Below, one piece after another: positions 8,666 through 17,548 of a DNA stretch of 64,000 nucleotides. The stretch lies in NCBI GenBank assembly GCA_031549565.1, contig JAVBPO010000138.1, positions 1 to 64,000 on the forward strand, in the 5' to 3' direction. The translations under genes were made by a program, and so were the position numbers. Source of the DNA: JAVBSX01 sp031549565 (GTDB lineage Bacteria > Planctomycetota > Planctomycetia > Pirellulales > Thermoguttaceae). The notes under the pieces are model-generated. The model worked only from the letters and a program-made list of their open reading frames with translations. It made no database searches and was not told the origin of the DNA. The stretch's first letter is position 1. The number at the start of each line of letters is the position of its first letter.

Positions 8666-9277
8666 TTCGTGCTCCCATTCGTCGTACAGGTCCAGAAGCG
8701 TTGTCCGAAGATTACCTCCATGTTTCTCGAAGAGAGCGCGGAGTCGTTCTAGGGAAACCGTCGTTTCGTTTCCCTGAAGATGCTCGAGAACCTGCCGAAG
8801 GGCATCGAAATCCGGCGCCGTTCGGTAGAGAATCGGAACGCCGACGACCGGACGATGCGACGTGAGCAGGAGCCCGTTTCCCCAACACAGATATTCGTAC
8901 CACAACCGCAGTCGGGAAAAAACCGAAAGCTGTTCGTATCCGTCGACGAGGAAAACGGCGTTTTTTCGACGACTCTCGCGGCATTGCCGTAAAAATTCGT
9001 CGGGCAACTGCCGCTGCCGATCACGGAGCACCACATGTTGAACCGTGAAATTTTTCTCCCGGAGCTGGGTTTCGATTTGCCCGAGAAACGTCGATTTTCC
9101 CGTTCCATGCGGGCCGACGATTTGGCCGAGCCGGTTGTCGCTTTCGAATCGCTCAAGAAAACGTTCGACGGAACGCCCTTTCTTCTCCTCGTTTCCGGGG
9201 AAAAAGTAAGGCAGTCCCGTCAAATAACGCGAGGAAAACGGATTCGACTTTCCTCGCACGGACGACTTGATTTCCAT
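8639..9277 (-). CDS. Small P-loop ATPase of unknown function
   Basis: The 212-residue protein has a clear Walker A, GPHGTGKST, near residue 56, and a Walker B-like strand AVFLVDGYEQ near 108. This is the pattern of small AAA or TniB/ExeA-like ATPases that bind a partner. No signal peptide or membrane segment is present. It starts 9 bases after the stop of the Arg/Ser-rich exported protein gene (9287) and ends 74 bases before the GTG of the protease gene, so the three may be co-transcribed. Its last six residues come from a repeat. Function not recognised. Confidence 0.65.
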   Translation of the reverse strand: MEIKSSVRGKSNPFSSRYLTGLPYFFPGNEEKKGRSVERFLERFESDNRLGQIVGPHGTGKSTFLGQIETQLREKNFTVQHVVLRDRQRQLPDEFLRQCRESRRKNAVFLVDGYEQLSVFSRLRLWYEYLCWGNGLLLTSHRPVVGVPILYRTAPDFDALRQVLEHLQGNETTVSLERLRALFEKHGGNLRTTLLDLYDEWEHEHARGSPRG

Positions 9278-9286
9278 CGGCTCCGA

Positions 9287-11230
9287 TCAATCGAGGGTCG
9301 GACCGACGACATTGTTGTTCTCCGTCGATTCGTTTTCTTTCAGGCGAACGACTTTGATCGTTTCCGGAGCTCCTTTTCCTTCCTGCACCAAAAGCGGGAG
9401 TGATTCCTGCGTGAGGTTCCACAGACCGCATTCGTACACTTTCGAATCGTCGCCGACGACTTGGAACGCGACTCGCTGCGTTTCCTGATCGACCGCACCC
9501 TGAATCGGAAGGAGTTTATCCTCTTTCTGATCGTACAGGTTGCCGCGAACGATTCCGCCGCGGTTCATCGCCAACTGGAAAATGCGATCGCTTTCCGCTT
9601 TTTCCTCGTCCTTAAGCAGCGCGAAAGTTCCCAACGGCATCCATTGCTCGGAAGGGTCGGACGATTGTTTTTCCGGGTCCGGAATCCCGCTGGAGTTCGG
9701 CAGCGCCGGCGTCGGGACGCTCAGCGGCTTGGACGCCGTGGTACTGGTCGCGTCCGTTTCAACAACTTGCGGGGCGGGTTGCTGGATCTGGATCACGGTC
9801 GTTTTCTCGCCGCGTTTCGCCAATTCCAAGCCCTGCTCGTAATACTTGTCCGCCGAAACGTAGGGAACGCCGTTGACGTAAACCATATCATCCCTATAGA
9901 CGACGTTGTCGCCGTAGTTGTAGTACACCGGATTCGGCGCGACGGGGGTGTAAACGTACTGGGAGTAATACGCCGGTCGATAGTAATACGGAGCGTATCC
10001 GCCGAACCAATTCCATGTGATTCCCCAATTCGGCGTTCTCCACCAGAACGACGGAGAGATCACAACCGGCGGACGCCAATAATTGTACCGTCCATATCGA
10101 CCGTACCAGTCGGGAGTCCAGTAAGTTCCGTACCCGCCGAAGCCGGTTTGGATATTGACGACCACCTGCGAGCGAACAGCCGGTTTCGGCGGCGGTGGGG
10201 GCGGAGCCGGACGATATCCGCCGGGATAACGGTCGTGATCGCGAGCACGATCGCCGTAATTGGAGGGACCGCGCGAGGAAAACCCGTCCCGGCTCCAATC
10301 GCGGTATCGGTTCCAATCGGAAGCGTCGGTTGGCCGACCGTAATATCGGCTGCTTCCCCGATCACTGTCCCGAGCGGCAGGATTTCGGGCAACATTATCC
10401 CGGAAAGGGACTTCTCGCGAACCGGATTCCCGAGCTTCGCGGCTTCTGCTGAAGTCGCTTCGATTGCGATCCCAATCCCCGCGGCTGCGGCGATTCAGGT
10501 CTTCCAACTGCTGCTGTAAGGAAGCACCGGTCCGTGAAGTCGCGCCCGGTCGTTCAAAGGTTCCCGAGCGTCGATCGATTTCCGTTCCACGGGAGGGGCG
10601 GCTGCCGATGTCGGGGCGACCGCTTGCTCCTGATCTTGTTGACGAAGAACCGCTCAACGCGTCCGAGAGGATCGACGAAGCCGTAGGGTTCACCGTCGGT
10701 TGAACTGTGGATCGGCTCGAACCTTCGGAGCGTCCGGTTTGCGGGCGTGTTCCGAAATCGGGCCGTCCGCCGGACCGTGAGGTCGTGTCCGGTCGAGTCG
10801 GTTGCGGCCTCACGGCGGGTGTCGCCGATTCCCTCCGAACGGGGGGGGCGACTGTGGGGCGCACCGTTTGCGATCGAGCGGCGGATTCGGAACGTCCGCT
10901 GGAACGTGGCGTCGATTCCGCTCGGGTGGCCGAACGGCTCGATCCCGCTTGCGATCTTTGGGCTGTTTCGGTTCGGACGGGCCGGGGCGATGGTCGACTT
11001 TCGCGGACTGCGGGCGATCGCTCCGAACCTCCGCCGCGACTGACCGGCGTGCGAGCCTGCGAGCGGGGTTGCTCCGAACGGGGCGAGGACGCCCGGGCCG
11101 AAGATTCGCCGCGACCGCGACGCTCCGATTTGCTTTCGTCCTGGGCAAAAGCGATCACCGGAAAAACCAGCAGCGTCGACAGAACGCCGACAATCCGCTT
11201 GGATTTGATGTTTTTGATGATTTCAAACAT
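9287..11230 (-). CDS. Exported Arg/Ser-rich protein with aromatic-rich C-terminal half
   Basis: This 647-residue protein has a good ribosome site (AGAGGTG) and a signal peptide (VGVLSTLLVFPVIAFAQ, cleavage near residue 29). Residues about 30-330 are disordered-looking and dominated by Arg, Ser, Pro, Thr and Gly. A Pro tract (APPPPPPKP) near 340 leads to a Trp/Tyr-rich segment (WTPDWYGRYGRYNYWRP). A more ordered C-terminal region contains a short repeated motif (MVYVNGVPYVSADKYYEQGLELAKRGE). Such arrangements are frequent in planctomycete exported proteins. No function can be given; the basic half could bind polyanions (inference). Confidence 0.7.
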   Translation of the reverse strand: MFEIIKNIKSKRIVGVLSTLLVFPVIAFAQDESKSERRGRGESSARASSPRSEQPRSQARTPVSRGGGSERSPAVRESRPSPRPVRTETAQRSQAGSSRSATRAESTPRSSGRSESAARSQTVRPTVAPPVRRESATPAVRPQPTRPDTTSRSGGRPDFGTRPQTGRSEGSSRSTVQPTVNPTASSILSDALSGSSSTRSGASGRPDIGSRPSRGTEIDRRSGTFERPGATSRTGASLQQQLEDLNRRSRGDWDRNRSDFSRSREARESGSREVPFRDNVARNPAARDSDRGSSRYYGRPTDASDWNRYRDWSRDGFSSRGPSNYGDRARDHDRYPGGYRPAPPPPPPKPAVRSQVVVNIQTGFGGYGTYWTPDWYGRYGRYNYWRPPVVISPSFWWRTPNWGITWNWFGGYAPYYYRPAYYSQYVYTPVAPNPVYYNYGDNVVYRDDMVYVNGVPYVSADKYYEQGLELAKRGEKTTVIQIQQPAPQVVETDATSTTASKPLSVPTPALPNSSGIPDPEKQSSDPSEQWMPLGTFALLKDEEKAESDRIFQLAMNRGGIVRGNLYDQKEDKLLPIQGAVDQETQRVAFQVVGDDSKVYECGLWNLTQESLPLLVQEGKGAPETIKVVRLKENESTENNNVVGPTLD

Positions 11231-11569
11231 AATTGCACCTCTTGGAAAGAGAAACGGAAGAGGACCAATCCTTAAAGATCCTACAACCTGACAAGATTTC
11301 TACCTAGAGGATACTCATTATCTCTCTATTAAGGAAGATGGTAAAGGAGTAAAAAAAAGCGACACGACTTGAATTATTTTTCCACTCACTTGCCATTTTC
11401 TTCTGATCGGCTCGCAAAACGTGTCAAACGAAAAGATCGACTGGAGCGACGTCGAAATCGAACAATAAAGAGCCGCAAGCGAAACGAAGTGAAGCTTACG
11501 GAACAGGACGGAGGCACATTGCGCTCGCTTACGCTTCCCGCTCTGATTGACGCTCATTACACGTTTGGG
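11231..11569. other. Intergenic stretch with a hairpin element
   Basis: It lies between the start of the Arg/Ser-rich protein gene and the stop of the next minus-strand gene, so it holds the promoter of the former and the terminator of the latter. The only structure seen is the inverted element at 11466-11549. Confidence 0.5.
11466..11549. terminator. Hairpin element ending in AGAGC/GCTCT, terminator-like
   Basis: The arms, AAAGAGCCGCAAGCG to GCTTACGG and CGCTCGCTTACGCTTCCCGCTCT, are imperfectly complementary. The same design (AAAGAGCCGTAAG and ACGGCTCTTT) is found at 13095-13187. Both elements lie immediately downstream of minus-strand genes. Confidence 0.45.
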
Positions 11570-13069
11570 TCAATCGAGCGGAAACTCCATTTCGGCGGCC
11601 CGGTTTTGGTACAACGGAAGATGTCGATAATAGACTTCCAGAATCAAAATCGCAAGACTCGTCGTGTAGAGTCGTCCGCCGCGGTCGTTCCATTCCCCTT
11701 CGAAATACCAGCTTCCCCGCTCATGTCCTTCGAGGCTTTGCCGGGCGATCAGCGGGTCCCGCATTGCGGCGTTCCAGCGTTTCCACGCCCCGCCGCCGTA
11801 ATGATGCACCACCTGCGTCGCGTAATAGTTGTAGTAGAGATTGCCCCGGTCCGGTCCCCAAGCGGAAATGTACTCCACCCCCCGGATCAAGGAGGGATTG
11901 TCCGCGCTCCACCCCATATACATCTGGGAAAGCAGCCCGATGGCCGTCGTCGCACGGTTGTTTCGGTGTGTGTCGCGACTCGACTTGTATCCGTACATCG
12001 CCCCTTTGTCGATTCCCACCACGGTATCGAGAAACCGTCGAGCTTTGAAAAAGACCTCACTCGGGACGTGAGCTCCCCCCATTTGTCCGCTCTTGAGAGC
12101 CATGATCTGCCAACCGACGACGGAAGTATCCCCACCGGAGCGGTCCCGGGGTTGATAGCGCCAACCGCCGTCGCCGGGGATTTGAGCGTAACAGATAAAA
12201 TCGACGGCCTGCTGCGCGGCTTCCTGGAGGAGTGGATCCTGCGACATTGCCGCCGCTTCGCAGATCACGATCGAAACGAGTCCCTGGTGGTACATTCCGC
12301 CGTCGGAAACGTCCATGAAATCGCGTCCCTGCGGGCGAAGCGTGCTGTTTTTCAAGAGAAATTTCAATCCTTTATCGACCACGGGCCGATATTCCGCTTT
12401 CCCCTGCTTGTGGGTGATTCCGCACCCGAGGAACGGGAGCAGCGCGAGCGCGGTTGCCGAGTTTTGCGAGGCGTTCCAGCCGGGATTGCCGCACTTTCCT
12501 TTGCATTTCGGGCATTTTTGAAAATCGTAGCCCCAGCTTCCATTGGTATTTTGGTGGGCCGCGAGCCATTCCAGTCCGAGTGCGACCGCTTTTTCGCTTC
12601 CTTCGCTTCCTCCATGCTGGGAAAGAAGGAGTCCTTTTCCTTCTCCCCGGCCGGCAAATCCGTCGGTTCGACCATCGCCGCCTGCCATTGCGGTTTGAGT
12701 GCCAGAAGAAGGGAACCAGCGATTCGTTTGCGGCAACAGCAACGGTGTCGTCGTTGCACCCGGGGTCAGTTCACGTGGGACCATGGGAGAAGAAGTGACG
12801 ACCTCAACGGGAAGCGAAACGCCCGGCTCGCCCGCCGGTTCAGGGTTCCCGTCGCCGAGGTTGTCCAGAGCGCCCGAATCGTTGGAAAAACCGGGCTGGA
12901 AAATAATTTCCTGAAATGTTCGCAGCGGATTGGGTAAATAAAGGTGAAGAAGGATCAACACCAATATTCCATGCACCAAAAAACTGACCAAAAATCCCGA
13001 AATCGACCCTTTGCGAAACCACGTCGAATCCCGCTGCGGCAACGGATGCGTTTCGGCTTGCGGTTTCAT
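11570..13069 (-). CDS. Membrane-anchored prenyltransferase/squalene-oxidase-repeat protein (paralogue A)
   Basis: This 499-residue protein has a short cytoplasmic N-terminus, one membrane helix (about 24-46, SFLVHGILVLILLHLYL), a Pro/Thr-rich linker and then an alpha/alpha-toroid domain. Its repeated motifs resemble prenyltransferase and squalene-oxidase repeats (ALGLEWLAAHQNTNGSWGY, GDGGWRYQP, YYNYYATQVVHHYGG). A CPKCKGKC zinc-ribbon-like insert lies near residue 195. The toroid is probably extracytoplasmic. Planctomycetes encode many such proteins, but no substrate is established. The gene at 26825-28456 is a paralogue with the same layout and the same C-terminal motif LEVYYRHLP. Confidence 0.75.
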   Translation of the reverse strand: MKPQAETHPLPQRDSTWFRKGSISGFLVSFLVHGILVLILLHLYLPNPLRTFQEIIFQPGFSNDSGALDNLGDGNPEPAGEPGVSLPVEVVTSSPMVPRELTPGATTTPLLLPQTNRWFPSSGTQTAMAGGDGRTDGFAGRGEGKGLLLSQHGGSEGSEKAVALGLEWLAAHQNTNGSWGYDFQKCPKCKGKCGNPGWNASQNSATALALLPFLGCGITHKQGKAEYRPVVDKGLKFLLKNSTLRPQGRDFMDVSDGGMYHQGLVSIVICEAAAMSQDPLLQEAAQQAVDFICYAQIPGDGGWRYQPRDRSGGDTSVVGWQIMALKSGQMGGAHVPSEVFFKARRFLDTVVGIDKGAMYGYKSSRDTHRNNRATTAIGLLSQMYMGWSADNPSLIRGVEYISAWGPDRGNLYYNYYATQVVHHYGGGAWKRWNAAMRDPLIARQSLEGHERGSWYFEGEWNDRGGRLYTTSLAILILEVYYRHLPLYQNRAAEMEFPLD

Positions 13070-13094
13070 GGGGTTGTTCTATGAGGTTTGTTAC

Positions 13095-13187
13095 AAAGAG
13101 CCGTAAGTGGAGTCGATACTTTGACGTGACTTACGGGGCACCGAATGATGTTCCGCAAGTTACGCTGCGCTTCACGTACGGCTCTTT
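13095..13187. terminator. Hairpin with perfect 10-base terminal stem
   Basis: AAAGAGCCGT at 13095-13104 pairs with ACGGCTCTTT at 13178-13187, with further imperfect pairing inside. It lies 20 bases after the stop of the porin gene in the direction of transcription, so termination is likely. Confidence 0.55.
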
Positions 13188-13207
13188 ATTTTATCCTCTT
13201 TTCCCTT

Positions 13208-14559
13208 TTAGAAAATATAGAGCAGTCCGACGCCGCCGGTCATTTGGGACGATTTCGTGTAATCGGCGAACGGCTTGCCGCTGTCGGCCCAATCGAAACG
13301 GATTTCCGGTCGAACGCTCCAGTGTCGGTTCGGGTTCCAGTTGACACCGTAAGTCAACTCGAAATAGTTTGCCGGAACGTCCGTGATGAACCCGCCGTTG
13401 TCGCGTAACCATTCCGCCCGCATTCCGACGCCGACCTTGTCCGTCAGTTGGTACAGGAAATGGTTGTTGATTCCGTACGCGCTCGAACGTTCGCACGGAT
13501 CCCCATTATTGAAATGCAACGCATCGTTCCGCAGATTGTATTGCATGACGTATGTAAAGCGATCCGTCGGCTTCCATTCGTACACGAACGATTGGATGAA
13601 ATATTTCGATTTATCCACGTCGGTGAAGCCGGGGAAAAACTCTTCGTTTCGATCGTAATCGCCGCTGTTCGTATCCCCCTGCGTCACATAATAGAAGAGA
13701 TTCGACTTCGGGGTCAAAGCGTAGGTCAAGCCGGCAATGTACGCGGAGTCGCCGAACTTGTTCGCGAAACCGTTTTCGTGGCCCGCCGTCCAGCCGCCCA
13801 TGAGCATCAGCTTGTCGTTGATCGTGTATTCCGCGAACGCTCCGACGTGGGTCGACGGTTCAAGCCAATAACAGTACGAATGCGAGTAGAAGAAGTTGTC
13901 TTTCGAGGCGACCCCTTCCCAACCGATCGGCGTCATGAATTTTCCGCCGCGGACGGTCAGATTTTTGTACCCGACCGCCCCCATGAGTTGATAACACGCA
14001 AGTCCGTATCCGTCGTCGTTGGTCGCCCAATCGTAATCGAACGAACGATCCCCGTACGATTGTGTTCCGGGACCGTCGACGCCGTAAATGAAATCGGTCC
14101 GAAATCCCCAATCGAGGCCGTTGCTGGTGTCGATTTCCTTTCGCCGAGCAGGTAAATCTGTTGGAGCGCGAAGTCGGTTCGCTGATTACCGAAAACGTGC
14201 ATCGGGCCGTTGCCGCCGTGTCCGTCGTAAGACGTAACACCATGCGAGTTCCCCATGATTCCGGATTCGACCCAGCCGTCGAAGCGGAAGGTTTTCGCAC
14301 ATCGCCCCCGTCCGTAGGTCCACAGGTATCCGTCGCTGGTCGATTCGAGCGAAGAACACGCGCTGCGGTAAATGTAGGAACTGTCGCAGCCGGTATCACA
14401 ACCGTTGTTGTCGCACGAACCGGGTGTTTCGGCGACGCAACAAGGTCCGGCCCCGGCGGGAGTGCAGGTTCTGCAGGTACAGTCGGCCCGACCGATTGCG
14501 GTCGATCCCAACACAAAAGCCAAGGCAATCGTCAGACTGCCGTTCCACATATAATTCAT
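13208..14559 (-). pseudogene. Outer-membrane beta-barrel porin, interrupted by one frameshift
   Basis: The gene starts at ATG 14559 with AAAGGA upstream and a signal peptide (LTIALAFVLGSTAIGRA), followed by a Cys-rich segment. The N-terminal frame reads to QIYLLGER near 14137 and then runs out of frame. One base later the other frame continues without a stop for 51 codons (EIDTSNGLDWGFRTDF) before the internal Met at 13984, and runs to a barrel-like C-terminus ending in Phe (GGVGLLYIF). Aromatic amphipathic strands and the family look (planctomycete BBP2/DUF1597-type porins) fit a passive outer-membrane channel. A single base is missing near GAAAGGAAA. It may be a real mutation or a sequencing error. 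Confidence 0.75.
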
Positions 14560-14793
14560 GCTACAATCCTTTGTGGGATGAATGAAGGTGACAGGAAAAA
14601 GTTTGCGTACACACACGGCACAAAAAGACCTGTTCGCCTTATCGAAAAGAGCGCGGGACGAAAATCAAGAATTTATAACGGCGTGCTGCAACCGATTCAG
14701 AGCCTCGGTTCGTTTCAAGAGGTTCGGGGCAAACAACCCGCACAAGCGATCCCGGAACAATCGGCAAAAACCGTCCGAAAGCGCGAATCGATT

Positions 14794-15579
14794 CTACCGT
14801 CCGGAGCCGGAACGAATTTCCTTCAGGTATTGTTCGAAAGAAACGGAACGGAATGTCTTGAGCTGCTCACCGATTCGCTGCAATCGCTGTTCGTCGGCGG
14901 GAACGAATCTTGCGCCGAGTTTGCTGGTGCTGACGTAAACATCGGGCTGCGCAACGATACCGGTCAGGCCGGAATTTCCGTTGGGGAAGACGCTGACGTG
15001 AATCCGCTTGGGAAAACGTTTTTTTTCCGCGAGAAACCGATTGATTTCCATCCGGGCGAAAAGGGTCGTCGAATCCGGATTAACCCGCAAGTTCAGGAAA
15101 CAGTACCAGTCGCAAAAATCGTAATACCTTTCCCGAACGGAATTGTCTTCCAGAGGTTGGGTTTCGATCCGGTAATCGATCCAGGGACTTTGGAACCGGG
15201 CCAAACCACTTTCCTGTTCGTACGCCTGCTCGAATTTCGGAAACGCGGCGAACGCGAAAAACGGATCAGTTACCGAACGCATTTTTTCCCGCTGCAGGAG
15301 AACGGCATCTTTCAATTCCGAAGCGCGGACTTTCGTTTGGATCCGGAGTGTCGGATCCAGGAGCGTAAAGGAGTCCGCCAGTTTGTCGAAAATCGTCGTT
15401 TCTCCCTGGTCGCCGATCATGTCGTAGACGAGCCCGCCTCGAAACAACGTGGTCGTTTTGACCTTCGCTTCGGAGTCGTCTTTGCGGACGGCCAGTTCAT
15501 TTTCAATACGAAAATCCGTCGGTTCCGCAGCGCAACAGACGGTCGAAAATAGAACGGCAACGAGAAAAGTGAAACGCAT
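14794..15579 (-). CDS. Exported protein of unknown function
   Basis: The 261-residue protein starts at ATG 15579 (MRFTFLVAVLFSTVCCA), a short signal peptide. The frame extends further upstream, but that part is the antisense of the ThuA gene and a repeat, so it was discarded. The mature protein is mixed alpha/beta, with a cluster of aromatic residues (YYDFCDWYCFLNLRV) and no recognised motif. A repeat hairpin separates it from the ThuA gene. Function unknown. Confidence 0.7.
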   Translation of the reverse strand: MRFTFLVAVLFSTVCCAAEPTDFRIENELAVRKDDSEAKVKTTTLFRGGLVYDMIGDQGETTIFDKLADSFTLLDPTLRIQTKVRASELKDAVLLQREKMRSVTDPFFAFAAFPKFEQAYEQESGLARFQSPWIDYRIETQPLEDNSVRERYYDFCDWYCFLNLRVNPDSTTLFARMEINRFLAEKKRFPKRIHVSVFPNGNSGLTGIVAQPDVYVSTSKLGARFVPADEQRLQRIGEQLKTFRSVSFEQYLKEIRSGSGR

Positions 15580-15616
15580 GGGGAGAAGGCTGTAGTGATA
15601 CGTTGATTTGACGTTG

Positions 15617-15727
15617 TTCGAATCAGAGCCGCGCACGCAGTAAGCGGTATTGCGGTTTACACCATTTTCAACATCACGATACTGCCGACTCGAACACCGC
15701 TTACTTCGTGCGCGGCTCTGATTCGAA
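15617..15727. repeat. Inverted repeat element, CGCGCACGAAGTAAGCGGT family (full copy)
   Basis: The arms at about 15617-15650 and 15696-15727 are near-perfect inverse copies of a sequence containing AGAGCCGCGCACG. Single-arm copies occur at 35511-35545 and 39655-39695. It lies between two minus-strand genes and may serve as a terminator. Confidence 0.65.
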
Positions 15728-15743
15728 AGGGAATACCGTTTGA

Positions 15744-16622
15744 TTACTTCGCCGCGTATTTCAGCACCGAGGCTTCCGGGGCGGCTTTGTCGATGTTCGG
15801 GGTGATGTCCATGTCGTATCGTCCGAGAATCCAGCCGAAGCAGTCGCGGATGAACTTCATCATGTAGTCGTCTTCCCAGAATTCGTTGCGATGTCCCATG
15901 GAACAGTACATCACGCGTCCCTTTTTCTGCTTGCGTGCCCAAGTCGCCGGGAACGGCGGACGCTGGTACTCCTGCCCTTCCATCCCCTTGGTTTCCTGGG
16001 TAAGAATGACGTGCATGTCTTTGTTGAAGTTCTTCAGGGCGTACCATTCGTCGAAGTACTTGAACTCTTTTCCCTTCTCCTTCAACCACGGAATCCCGGC
16101 CGGTTGCGAGATGGTCATGATCGCGTCCTGCTGCGGGCCGTGCGAGATGAATTCGGCGCCGAGCATGGAGATGTACGGATCGACGTTCGTTTGCGATTCA
16201 AACGGAAGCCCGTCGGTTTTCCAGGTATCGGTCGCCGAATGAAAGCCGAAGAAGCCGACGCCGTCGTCGATCGCGGCGAGGAATCGCTTTTTGCCCTTCG
16301 CCGACATTGCGTTGGGGCCTTGGAGCAGATCGCCGCTGGTGTAGAAGGCGAAGCTGGAAAATTGCTTCAAATCGCCGTCGAAGATTTTACCGTCTTTGGT
16401 GCAAACGACTTCGACGTTGTTGGCGGCTCCGAGCTTTTTCAGGGCGATGTCGGAAACGCTCAGGCCGTCTTTGACGATCTTGACCGGATCATGCTCGAAC
16501 CCGACGGAGTTGCTGAAGTAGAGGACTTTCGTCGGCGCATCAGCGGCAAACGAGCGGGAAAACGGAAACGCGGTCGCCGCGCCGGCGGCCAACCCCAAAC
16601 GAAGAAAATCGCGTCTTTGCAT
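15744..16622 (-). CDS. Tat-exported ThuA-like protein
   Basis: The 292-residue protein begins MQRRDFLRLGLAAGAATAF, a twin-arginine signal, with GAGAG ahead of the ATG. The body matches the ThuA/trehalose-utilisation class, a glutamine-amidotransferase-like fold: a beta strand VLYFSNSVGFEHD, FAFYTSGDLLQ, then GVGFFGFHSATDTW, GAEFISHGP and RVMYCSMGHRNEFW. The family is abundant in planctomycetes and linked to sugar metabolism, but its chemistry is not settled. The longer frame with an upstream Met at 16652 would bury the Tat motif, so 16622 was chosen. Confidence 0.85.
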   Translation of the reverse strand: MQRRDFLRLGLAAGAATAFPFSRSFAADAPTKVLYFSNSVGFEHDPVKIVKDGLSVSDIALKKLGAANNVEVVCTKDGKIFDGDLKQFSSFAFYTSGDLLQGPNAMSAKGKKRFLAAIDDGVGFFGFHSATDTWKTDGLPFESQTNVDPYISMLGAEFISHGPQQDAIMTISQPAGIPWLKEKGKEFKYFDEWYALKNFNKDMHVILTQETKGMEGQEYQRPPFPATWARKQKKGRVMYCSMGHRNEFWEDDYMMKFIRDCFGWILGRYDMDITPNIDKAAPEASVLKYAAK

Positions 16623-16767
16623 AGGAATCTCTCGGGGAAAAACTGTGATCAAGGAAAAGCGAGTGGAACAAAACCACTGAGCCGCTTCGGATTATACTTG
16701 GAAAAAATATCATTTCCAAGCATTGCAGCGGAGTTTTTTCGGGACGATGTAACACCGATCACATTTC

Positions 16768-17388
16768 TCACCAATCCGAAACGGCTCTTCTCAGGACTTC
16801 GTTCCGAATTTGCAGGTGAACCGTTTCGACGCTTTCCGAGGCGTCGACGACAACGTAACGGTCGGGATCGGTCGCGGCTAAATCCAGGAATCCCTGCCGG
16901 ACCCGCTGGTGATACTCTTCCCCTTTGCTTTCCATTCGGTCCGGACAGCCTCGCGCTCCGAGCCGTTCCAACGCGACTTCATAAGGGACGTCGAGAACGA
17001 TTCCCAAATCGGGCAAGACTCCGCCGGTCGCGATTTGACCGACCATTTGCGCCGACTCCAGCGAAGCTCCGCCGCCGTAACATTGGTAAACGAGATTCGA
17101 GAGGAGAAATCGGTCGCTCAGGATCGTTTGCTCCGCTTCCAGAGCGGGACGAATGATTTCTTCGACCAGTTGCGCCCTTGCGGCCATGAACAGCAGCATC
17201 TCCGCCGTCGTGTCGATACGGAGGTCTTTTCGCTGGAGCAAAATCTCGCGCAACGCGTCTCCGAGCGGAGTGCTGCCCGGATCCCGGCACAGAACCGGTT
17301 CGACGCCGCGGTCCGTCAACCAGTCGGCCAGCAACTTCAGTTGCGTACTTTTTCCACAGCCGTCGCCGCCGTCAAAGGTGAGAAACAT
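16768..17388 (-). CDS. tmk: Thymidylate kinase
   Basis: This 206-residue protein has the usual length. It phosphorylates dTMP to dTDP in the cytoplasm. Seen: P-loop GGDGCGKST at residues 7-15, the dTMP-binding DPGST motif (usually EPGGT), DRFLLSNLVYQ (the DRY-type motif) and GARGCPDRMESKG in the lid. The order and spacing are those of bacterial Tmk. It stands alone, between the ThuA gene and the TPR gene on the same strand, with a repeat hairpin upstream. Confidence 0.93.
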   Translation of the reverse strand: MFLTFDGGDGCGKSTQLKLLADWLTDRGVEPVLCRDPGSTPLGDALREILLQRKDLRIDTTAEMLLFMAARAQLVEEIIRPALEAEQTILSDRFLLSNLVYQCYGGGASLESAQMVGQIATGGVLPDLGIVLDVPYEVALERLGARGCPDRMESKGEEYHQRVRQGFLDLAATDPDRYVVVDASESVETVHLQIRNEVLRRAVSDW

Positions 17389-17420
17389 GGTGTCAGTATT
17401 GTACAGTAGTATGTTTTTTT

Positions 17421-17544
17421 GGGAGGGTGGGCGCCCCGCCCGCCTTGGTTTTTAAGGGAATTTCTAAAGAATTCAATTTCCCAAGAGCAAAACTTTTTTT
17501 GATACTTGAAAACATGGGATATGCGGGCGAGGCGCCCACACTCC
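17421..17544. repeat. Inverted repeat element, GTGGGCGCC family
   Basis: GGAGGGTGGGCGCCCCGCCCGCC (17421-17444, near-palindromic) faces GCGGGCGAGGCGCCCACACTCC (17524-17544). A half copy with the same GCGGGCGAGGCGCCCACGCTCC core stands at 50998-51020. Confidence 0.6.
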
Positions 17545-17548
17545 AGTT

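Noticed and set aside
15580..16089. Extension of the 14794 gene upstream
   Set aside because: It is out of frame over the ThuA gene and the inverted repeat; the signal peptide starts at 15579.
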